Source: Flavobacterium aerium | GTDB lineage: Bacteria; Bacteroidota; Bacteroidia; Flavobacteriales; Flavobacteriaceae | Length of the DNA stretch: 64,000 bases | Direction of reading: 5' to 3' | Assembly: GCF_030766725.1 (NCBI RefSeq) | Contig: NZ_JARQWR010000003.1 | Coordinates: 186,001-250,000 of the forward strand | In this document: positions 16,935 to 24,900 of the stretch, in pieces | Layout: every line of letters begins with the position of its first letter | How positions within the stretch are numbered: the stretch's first letter is position 1 | The notes under the pieces: model-generated | Databases searched by the model: none | What the model was told of the DNA's origin: nothing | Seen by the model: only the letters and a program-made list of their open reading frames with translations | Made by a program: the position numbers and the translations under genes

Positions 16935-18396
16935 TTTCTGATTGATTTTTATTGTTTCGTTCTTGTTGTAATACCGCTTCTACGGTACTAGTTGGGCTTA
17001 TACTTAATCCTTCCGTTTGTACTCCTTCTAGTGATAATCCCGTATCTTGAAGGTATCTTATATAGGCGGCAAGTGCTAGGCTTTCTTTTTCATTCCCTGG
17101 AAATGGAGGCATATATGTTCTTCCATTGTGCATATTTGGAATATAGGCCGCCATAGAATTAATATCCAATGGTTTCCCGATGCCATACATTCTTTCAAAT
17201 ACATCGATGACACTATTTACTCCCTGTGTGGTATGGCATCGGCTACAGGCTATCACAAATACATTTTTGCCTGCTTCAATTTTATTTTCTTCTGTAACTT
17301 CATTAACACTGGTATATGTGGCATGCTTCAAAACCCCATCTTGTTGGTACACCACATAATCATCTTCCAACAATAAATTGGAATACATATATTGCCCAAT
17401 TACATAAGGTTTTCGAACAAATTCTCGTACGCGTTCAAAAAATCCTAGAAAAGCAAATACCATTAAGACAGGTACAACTATCATATAGCTTTTAATAATT
17501 TTGGCTTTGAGTAAACCTATAATGGCTATAATTACAGTTAATCCTACTCCACCCATGATAAAATACTTTAGTAAATCATAGTATTGAGCAAAATCCATTG
17601 TTCCTACTGCTGTACTCATATTAGCCGTCATTGCTTCAGGAATAGCATTATAGTATACAATAGCTCCAATAAGGGCAATTGGTGCCCAGAGAATGATCCA
17701 CTTGGATGCTAATTTCAAAGCCATTTGGCGTATTGTAGTTCGGAATGGTGCATAAAATGTAATGAGTAACATTCCAAAAGTTCCTCCCATCAACATGGCA
17801 GTTGGTGTTCGAAATAAAAGTTGCGGTAGATATAATGGATTTGTAAAACCATTGAGTAAACTTTGATGGGTCATCCAATTTCCGGGATCCATCATAAAAC
17901 CTAGTATTGAAACAATAATAGCCATCGTTATCCATGAGAATAAGCTTAAAAACCAACCGAATCGGATATGGCGTAGCTTTGCATTCAATGACGTATTACT
18001 ATTTTTCCATGTCAGAAAATAAATCATGATTAGGATTACTTCCGTAACAAAAACCAACCATTCGGTAAACCATGCCCAATAGAATACCCGAATCAGGCTT
18101 CCTATGGAAGAGGGACTTACCAAGGATACTGAAAACCATATTCCGACACCTGTCAAAGCTCCGATTGTTGTCGTAATGATAAAACCTACTTTCATCATTT
18201 TGTATACCATCGTATCCCATTCTAAATCAGTAATCTGATTTTTACCACTCTGTGATACTCCTTTTTGTTCTAGCCATGTAATAAAAGGAATAAAGCCTAC
18301 TGCTAGTCCGTGATTAATGATTACATGTAAGGTGGCTATACCTGCAATCAGCATTCTGTTGTTCAACCAATCCAGATGAAACATTGGAAAATCCAT
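16927..18396 (-). CDS. Cytochrome bd-like membrane subunit fused to cytochrome c
   Basis: A 489-residue protein with about 9 transmembrane helices and a C-terminal monohaem domain (Cys384-Ser-Arg-Cys-His388, with YMPPFPG as axial Met region). The N-terminal part (MDFPMFHLDW, then LHVIINHGLAVGF with two His) recalls subunit I of cytochrome bd-type ubiquinol oxidases. Start ATG 18396 is chosen over an upstream TTG. A bd-like core fused to cytochrome c in both subunits is unlike classical CydAB. Which haems are bound and whether oxygen is the acceptor are open. Confidence 0.75.
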   Translation of the reverse strand: MDFPMFHLDWLNNRMLIAGIATLHVIINHGLAVGFIPFITWLEQKGVSQSGKNQITDLEWDTMVYKMMKVGFIITTTIGALTGVGIWFSVSLVSPSSIGSLIRVFYWAWFTEWLVFVTEVILIMIYFLTWKNSNTSLNAKLRHIRFGWFLSLFSWITMAIIVSILGFMMDPGNWMTHQSLLNGFTNPLYLPQLLFRTPTAMLMGGTFGMLLITFYAPFRTTIRQMALKLASKWIILWAPIALIGAIVYYNAIPEAMTANMSTAVGTMDFAQYYDLLKYFIMGGVGLTVIIAIIGLLKAKIIKSYMIVVPVLMVFAFLGFFERVREFVRKPYVIGQYMYSNLLLEDDYVVYQQDGVLKHATYTSVNEVTEENKIEAGKNVFVIACSRCHTTQGVNSVIDVFERMYGIGKPLDINSMAAYIPNMHNGRTYMPPFPGNEKESLALAAYIRYLQDTGLSLEGVQTEGLSISPTSTVEAVLQQERNNKNQSENE

Positions 18397-18448
18397 ACGT
18401 TGTTTTTTCTGCAAAGTTCTGTTGATTCCCCGATTTGGCTTAGAAATT

Positions 18449-18485
18449 AAAAAGCAGGAAGTTTAGATAAACGTTCCTGCTTTTT
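18449..18485 (-). terminator. Terminator between the AraC gene and the cytochrome genes
   Basis: A 12-bp perfect stem (18449-18460 with 18474-18485, core GCAGGAA/TTCCTGC) around a 13-base loop, with A and T runs on the two sides so it can work in both directions. It separates the AraC regulator transcript from the cytochrome operon. Confidence 0.8.
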
Positions 18486-18582
18486 TAAGTAATACGGATT
18501 TGTATTTTGAAAAAACTATTGGCGACTATCGTTTTTCAATTCTACTATTATAGTTTTCCATACAGTACTATTTTGGTATTTC

Positions 18583-19449
18583 TTATTCATTTTGATTTTT
18601 TCGGAATAATTCTGGAGTGAGTTCCGTTTGTTTTTTAAAAAATGTTACAAAATAAGAAGTATGGTCAAAACCGAGTTCATCGGCTATTTCATTAATAGAA
18701 TCTGTTGTATACAATAGTAAACGTTGTGCTTCAATAATGATTTGCTTCCGAATTAAATCACCGGCTGTATGCCCTATTTCTTCCTTACATAGTTTATTTA
18801 AGTAATTAGGTGTAACATGAAGTAATTCAGCATAATCGGATGGCATTTTCTTTTGTTTGAAATGTTGCTCTATTAGCTTTTGAAACTGAAACATTTTCTC
18901 CTGTTTAGGATTGTAACTTTTACTTATTCCCATCGGATTATACAATCGTTCCATTTCAAATAAAAAGATATTCAAATAGGACCGTAATACGTTTTTCGTT
19001 TCTTTTTTGCGCAATCTGAATTCATCGGACAAGAATTGTAATAATTGATTCCAACGTCCTTTTTGTTCTTCATTAAGTCGTACATATACTCGTGCATTTC
19101 GATCAAAAAAAGAGAAATGATTGAGCATATTGTTATTGTATCGCAAGGAAAAGAATTCCTCTGTAAAGCAAATTAATTTCCCTACTGCATCTCTATTGAT
19201 GTTTGTACTACTGATGCAACCTGGTTTTATGATGATAATTTTTGCATTATCAAGGCGTATTTTCTGGCTATCGATTATTATTTCGCCATCTGCCTTATCG
19301 ATAATATACAATGCATAAAAATTCTGTTTGTGGGGAAGTTCTAAAAGAGGACTGTTTTCTAATAATCTTTTTATATCACCCATCCAGAAATCTTTTGTGC
19401 GTTCACCAAATACATCCATGTTGCAAACGGGTAAATTTCCTGTCTGCAT
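18583..19449 (-). CDS. AraC family transcriptional regulator
   Basis: A 288-residue protein with an N-terminal cupin-like sensing half and a C-terminal AraC DNA-binding domain (residues about 190-285: YAELLHVTPNYLNKLCKEE, then INEIADELGFDHTSYFVTFF). The ligand is unknown. It lies between the SCO gene pair and the cytochrome operon, all on the minus strand, and is a candidate activator of one of them. No promoter motif was assigned. Confidence 0.9.
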   Translation of the reverse strand: MQTGNLPVCNMDVFGERTKDFWMGDIKRLLENSPLLELPHKQNFYALYIIDKADGEIIIDSQKIRLDNAKIIIIKPGCISSTNINRDAVGKLICFTEEFFSLRYNNNMLNHFSFFDRNARVYVRLNEEQKGRWNQLLQFLSDEFRLRKKETKNVLRSYLNIFLFEMERLYNPMGISKSYNPKQEKMFQFQKLIEQHFKQKKMPSDYAELLHVTPNYLNKLCKEEIGHTAGDLIRKQIIIEAQRLLLYTTDSINEIADELGFDHTSYFVTFFKKQTELTPELFRKNQNE

Positions 19450-19488
19450 TTTGTTAGTTTAGTTTATGAATAAAAGTAAATGATTTTA

Positions 19489-19863
19489 TTACACAGGCTT
19501 AGGAGGGTGAAAAACGGAAAAAAGATGGCTTGAAACTATAAAGTCAGTTTTATATTCTGGATAAGTAGCATGTTCTTCATAGTGTACCTCAACTTTTTGT
19601 AAGTAATCGATTGTAGTAGTACAGAAAAGCTGAATTTCTTTATCTTTTACATTGGGTAGTTTCTGTTCTTTTTTTTCATTTTCTTTCAGTTCTTTAGAAA
19701 GAAAACATTTTCCATTACAGATTGGAATCGCATCAAATCGGTTAATACAAATTGTATTAGCAATGTATTCCTGATTTATAAAAAATGAAGATACAATCCA
19801 AAAACTACTGGTGCTTTGGTACAGGAAGGTAAGCAGAAAAAGATGAAATATGAATTTCTTCAT
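19489..19863 (-). CDS. Small membrane-anchored Cys-motif protein coupled to SCO
   Basis: A 124-residue protein with an N-terminal hydrophobic helix (FIFHLFLLTFLYQ) and the motif Cys39-x9-Cys49-Asn-Gly-Lys-Cys53, followed by a charged segment and a C-terminal HPPKPV. I know of similar short Bacteroidota proteins with a CNGKC motif only as hypothetical proteins. Its ATG overlaps the SCO stop codon by one base (TAATG), which implies translational coupling. A role in copper or haem handling with SCO is inference from the Cys motif and context. Confidence 0.6.
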   Translation of the reverse strand: MKKFIFHLFLLTFLYQSTSSFWIVSSFFINQEYIANTICINRFDAIPICNGKCFLSKELKENEKKEQKLPNVKDKEIQLFCTTTIDYLQKVEVHYEEHATYPEYKTDFIVSSHLFSVFHPPKPV

Positions 19864-20501
19864 TACTTAGGCGTTTCTTGTAGCAAAATTACAATTTCTT
19901 TTATTAATCGGTCTACATCAGTAGGGTTCGTTCCATCATATACTCCACGAATGTGTCTTTTGCTATCAATGAGCAAAAATCCTCCACTGTGGGCATATCC
20001 TCCTGGTGCTTTTTCATCTTCATAGGCTTGAGCAAAGTAACCTTTCTCTGCCATAGTATAGATATCTTTTTTTGCTCCGTATAAAAAATGCCATTTTCGG
20101 GAATCTACACCCAGATGTTCTGCATAACTTTTTAATGCAGGAATACTATCATTATCAGGGTCAATTGTGTGGGAAACAAATAGAACTTTATCATTTTTCT
20201 TGTACACATCATATACCCTTTTCATTTCAGTATTCATAACCGGGCATATTGTTGGACATTTTAGAAACATAAAATCGGCAACATATATTTTATTCTTAAA
20301 AGTTTCATTGTTGACCTTAATGCCTTCTTGGTTTAAAAATTCAAAATCAAGAACTTTAAAGTACCCTTCTCCTCTACCTTGAATTCCTGAAGATTCTTTT
20401 ACCTGAGCTGTATTTCCCAAATAAGGTAATTTACTCCCTTCTTTTTGACAAGAAAACAGAGCTGTAAGAAATACAAAGCTTAAACCAATCCACTTTTTCA
20501 T
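19863..20501 (-). CDS. SCO1/SenC/PrrC family lipoprotein
   Basis: A 212-residue thioredoxin-fold protein with a lipoprotein signal peptide (Cys18, ALFSC), the copper-binding Cys82-x3-Cys86 (KCPTICPVMN) and the third ligand His171 (GYAHSGG). SCO proteins deliver copper to, or reduce, the CuA centre of oxidases and act on other thiols. Start 20501 is chosen because a -7 box lies at 20523-20530 and the longer frame would begin at a non-ATG codon upstream of the likely transcription start. It is coupled to the small Cys-motif gene downstream. Confidence 0.92.
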   Translation of the reverse strand: MKKWIGLSFVFLTALFSCQKEGSKLPYLGNTAQVKESSGIQGRGEGYFKVLDFEFLNQEGIKVNNETFKNKIYVADFMFLKCPTICPVMNTEMKRVYDVYKKNDKVLFVSHTIDPDNDSIPALKSYAEHLGVDSRKWHFLYGAKKDIYTMAEKGYFAQAYEDEKAPGGYAHSGGFLLIDSKRHIRGVYDGTNPTDVDRLIKEIVILLQETPK

Positions 20502-20522
20502 AACCGAACTATTGTTGCGGTA

Positions 20523-20530
20523 CAAATATA
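20523..20530 (-). promoter_or_regulatory. Candidate -7 box of the SCO gene
   Basis: Minus-strand TATATTTG matches the TAnnTTTG consensus fully and lies 21 bases before the ATG at 20501. This placement decides the start of the SCO gene. Confidence 0.55.
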
Positions 20531-20842
20531 AACTAAGAAATGGTTGCAGACTACAAATTAATAGTAGTTTTTAGCTCAAACTTTACACTAAACAATTGCT
20601 TCTTATTACTGGACTTAACCAAGTTTTTTTAGCGAGGTAACCTCATCACATTCAATAGAAATGTCCATCTACAACATTTCTCTTAGCTCACTGGTACCCA
20701 ATGTATACTTTGCGTTTTATTTTATACCCTATCAGTTATAGTATATGAATTTAAGTGCGTTTGTAAATTAGTTTTATAAGTGATGATTTTAAAGCTGCCT
20801 ATAAGGATTTAATGCAGGAATGCTCCAGTAGACTTGATTAAG
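20531..20842. other. Intergenic stretch, 312 bases
   Basis: No gene is supported here. The minus strand between about 20560 and 20680 holds two short open frames that would join if a seven-A tract gained or lost a base, a possible decayed coding remnant, but too short to call. No terminator hairpin was found for the amidase gene that ends at 20843. Confidence 0.4.
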
Positions 20843-21850
20843 TTAATCAAAATTCAAAAAGCTTTTCTTTACCCATCCTTCTTCTGTGCTGATTTGACAC
20901 CATCCGTTTTTTTCATCAATAATAAATAGTACACTTTGCTTCTGTAAGCTATTTATTTTAGGAAACTTAACGGATGGTCCTGTTCTAACATTTAGACCGT
21001 CTACAGTAACAACACAACGTTTCGCTTCTTTAGTATAACGCCCTGAGACCCAATGTTCTGCTGAAGATGATATTTTAATCCAACCTTTCTCTTCTTTGTA
21101 AATTCGAAGAATCGAGCCTAACCGAACTGATATTCGATCTTTAGCAATTGGTTTTGATCTACTTGGCCCTGTACGAACATTCAGTACTGTTGTATTTACA
21201 ACTACATATTTTATGACATCCACTAGAGGGACATTTGGTGTTTCTGAATTTAATAAGGCATATACTTTCGGAATAAACGAGGTTTCACAGTTGGCTACTT
21301 TATTTCCCTCAAAGAAATTTGTTCCCGGACAGGATTTATTATTTTTTGTTCCATTATTTCGTTCTCCTGTAGAGAGGTTGAACCAATGGTGATACACAAT
21401 ACTATTCGTATTGGCTGCCAGATTAAACTTTCGACATAAAGCTGCTGTTGCTCGGATAATACTATCACTTTGTGCCTCAGTCATTATATCTCCATTCAAA
21501 TCAAAGTTTCCTAAGTTTTCAATACAGATTGAGTTTGCATTATTGCCATATATACAAGCTGGTGATTTTTCCATACTTCTACCCGTGACAATCATACCGT
21601 CTGGAAAGATCGTTAAATGTTGTCCTATATCTCCCCATCCATTTTGATTCACGTGATAGGATTTCATCCCCTTTTGTAGTTCAAAATGATTGTTTCCTTT
21701 AAAATCAATATACGAGGGTACATAGGTATGATGTTCTTGTATAGTAACAATAGTTCTACCAATTTTCAATTGACTAATATAGTTTTCAAATGCCTCAACT
21801 GACATTTTACTAAACTGATATTTTGTTTCTATTGTTTTCATAGTATTCAT
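20843..21850 (-). CDS. Amidase_2-type N-acetylmuramoyl-L-alanine amidase with two SH3b domains, no signal peptide
   Basis: A 335-residue protein. The amidase domain (about 30-205) shows the zinc-site pairs His40-His41 and His154-His155 and the conserved KSCPGTNFF at 172-180, as in T7 lysozyme-like amidases, which cleave the bond between muramic acid and the peptide stem. Two bacterial SH3 domains follow (about 217-275 and 280-334), each with the LNVRTGPS signature, which bind the wall. No signal peptide is present. It is the last gene of the giant-protein run, 51 bases after the 1969-residue gene. It may be an effector or a remodelling enzyme for that system. Confidence 0.85.
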   Translation of the reverse strand: MNTMKTIETKYQFSKMSVEAFENYISQLKIGRTIVTIQEHHTYVPSYIDFKGNNHFELQKGMKSYHVNQNGWGDIGQHLTIFPDGMIVTGRSMEKSPACIYGNNANSICIENLGNFDLNGDIMTEAQSDSIIRATAALCRKFNLAANTNSIVYHHWFNLSTGERNNGTKNNKSCPGTNFFEGNKVANCETSFIPKVYALLNSETPNVPLVDVIKYVVVNTTVLNVRTGPSRSKPIAKDRISVRLGSILRIYKEEKGWIKISSSAEHWVSGRYTKEAKRCVVTVDGLNVRTGPSVKFPKINSLQKQSVLFIIDEKNGWCQISTEEGWVKKSFLNFD

Positions 21851-21901
21851 ATCTTAATAGGCTGTATCATATCTTTCTTTATTATATATTTAATCGTTAA
21901 A

Positions 21902-24900
21902 TCAACGAACAATGAATGAACTTTCAATTACCATTTCACCAATACCAAAACCATCTTCAGCTAAATAAAGTGTTAATATATTTTCCTGAGTACTAAACAT
22001 TCCTGTTGAATTTTCTGCAATTACCTTAAAATGATGATAAATCTTATTTCCTTCTCCATTGAGTGTTTCCAATGTTCCTGTTTCTAAATCTGTTGAAATT
22101 AAAGGAACTTCAACAGATAATTCATTTGAAGCAATTTCTTTGATTTTTATCCAATTTCCTTGAGCATTTATCTTATAAAGATGATATTTTCCATTGTACA
22201 ACGTTTTCTCCCAGTACAACACTACTTCTTTGATTTGGCCTGCTGGGTTAATCGGTAATGAAGTATAATTTATTATTGGAGATTCTGGTAAAGCATTTTC
22301 CACCATTAACGTAGCAGTAATCTTTGATGGCTTTGATGGGGCATATTCTGCTACTATTCCCATACCTTCTTCAAAATATTCCACTTTTCTAGATACTGTT
22401 ATTCTATAGTATAAAGCTTCACCATAAGGAATTTCATTCAAATCTGAAAAATTATCACTAAAAATCCATAATGCATTATCATAAATCGCTTCATCATTGA
22501 TGTCAATAATTTTAACTTTTGACATTGTACGAATTGATTGCGAATCAAGCATATTAAAAGCTCTGTACAATGTTATTTTTCTGATATTCTGTGCTTTATG
22601 ATAATTATTAATTTCAAAAACAATAGAAGATTCTCTTTCAAGGACACTATCCCTTAAAACTGGCATAATTCTTTTTATTTCTGGAGCTTCTGGGGGATTT
22701 GTATTGACTAACTTTATTGGTCCAAGAAAAGGACTATAGGATCCCATTTGCATTTGACTGTTAAGCTCTTTAACACTATAAAAATAAATATTACTCGAAG
22801 TTCCATCCAAAGTAAAATCTGTAAATAAAACTTTATGTGGGCTTGTGCTTACAATTTTAGCCATTGGTGCCATGTCAAAATCTACATCTGTTGCTGCTAA
22901 AATATAACCGTTACGATCTTTAATCGTTTGTTTTTTGGGTAAAGGATTGTAAATCTCTGGACGTAAGTTATTTGGTTTAATGTGTTGATATACAATCGGT
23001 AGTTCTGTTAATGACACAAAAGTATTCTGAATGGTTTGTTCAACAAAATCTATTATGCGTAATTCTTTATCAGCATTTGAATTTGCTAGAATTACAACTT
23101 GTTTTAGAGCACTAATTGATATAATAGGACTAATATTTTCATTATAAGTCTGATTATGCCAAATAATAAAATTATTTATAGACTCAATTAATTGCGGGTT
23201 ATTTGGTAATGGCATAATGTATCCATTTTCTGGCGGATACATATTATAGGTTTCTTGATTTCTAAGTTGATTAAAACTAAAAAAATTGTTCCATCGATTC
23301 GTTAAAAATTGTTCATCATTACCTCCTAATATTCCCAAAGCAGTTCTTATTTGACTTACAGTACTAACATCATATAAAGCACCCAAAATGCCCTCATCAT
23401 TCGATCTATAAAAAATTGCACTATTAGGTTTGTGTCCAAAAACTGTTGTAAAGGAATAGGTCGCTTTACCAAAGAAATCTGGTCGAGTTGCATACAACGA
23501 ACCTATGGGTAACTCAGGGGTTTTGGGAGCAACTAATTCCTGAGCAAACATTAATGTAGGAATACTTATTTTTGAAAAATATTGATATACTGTTTCATGG
23601 CTTCTGAATCCAAAAATAGAATATTTTACTCCTTCATCTTGTCCAGGAAGAGTTTTCGCTTCTGTAAGGTTTTTACTTACATCTACATATAAATAAATTT
23701 TATATCCAGGATAAAAATTAATCAGTTGTGCTCCTAATTTCACAGCATCATATGTACTTTCAGGACTAAAAGAAGTATCTTGAAAATAAAGTACAACATT
23801 CGAAATCGATGAAAATTCAAGTTTTACAATTTCAAACGTTTTTCTTTCCCCATTCATAACAAAGGTAGATTCAGTTTTTAATCGTACAACACCATTATTC
23901 CATTCAACCGAAACTCCATTTGCATTAAATTGCGAATGTTGAGGCAATATAAAATCAATAAAAGTCATTTTATAAAGTCCATTATGACCATATATTAGAT
24001 TACCATTATTATCTTGTCCAACTGGTTCTTCTTTTTTCTCAACTATTGCATTTTTCCAAAAACCTCTTGATTTCTCTATAAATCTCTGACTTTGGCCATC
24101 TAAATCAGTTGTATGATATACTTCTCTTCTAATTTTCCAATCGGAAGAATTTGGTATTCCAACTTTAACTTTTAAACTATGAGGATTAGCAGTGCCCCAA
24201 CTAACCAAATTTTGCATATTTTCAACTATCATAAACAATCCATCCAAGGTAATAATTGGCGATTCAAGATTATCTACATCAGTTATTGTAGTTGCAGTTT
24301 GTCCAAAACTTAATGTATCACTAATTTCTTTTTTATAGACCTTTATTGTAGGTTGGGTTGGTGAAGGAATAATTTCGTGAATTACAAACTGCTGCTCTCC
24401 CATAATAAACATTCCTCCAATATAATTCTGATATACTTCATTGGATAAATTTGGAACCAACGTGTCTCCTGTACTAGCCATGTAATAACTATTTGTTATA
24501 AGGACTGATAACAAGGGATTTGTAGGGTCATCTTTTAGTTCTATTACTTTTCCTGAAACGCTATTAGGAACCTGATTCCTGAAAAATATTTCTATTTCTT
24601 CTGCATATAATTCTTTATCATCTGGATGAACTAGATCTAACGGTATATTTTGCTCAATTTGGGCATCTGTAAGATAATCATATTTTGGTTCAATTAATAA
24701 ACCTGTTAATTCATGATATGTATGATAATCATAAGTAAGCCGTATTAAAGTCTTATCAGTTATATTCTCATTAATTAAAGCAGTATAACGATCCTGATCT
24801 AATTGAGAGGTTAAAAGTAACGGTGTTTCTTTTCTAATTAAATGTGCATTAATTTTTGTGGGAGCTTTTAATAAATTTGCAGGTTTTAAATCTGTTATAA

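Noticed and set aside
20560-20720. Frameshifted gene remnant on the minus strand
   Set aside because: Only two fragments of about 17 and 23 codons; no family recognised.
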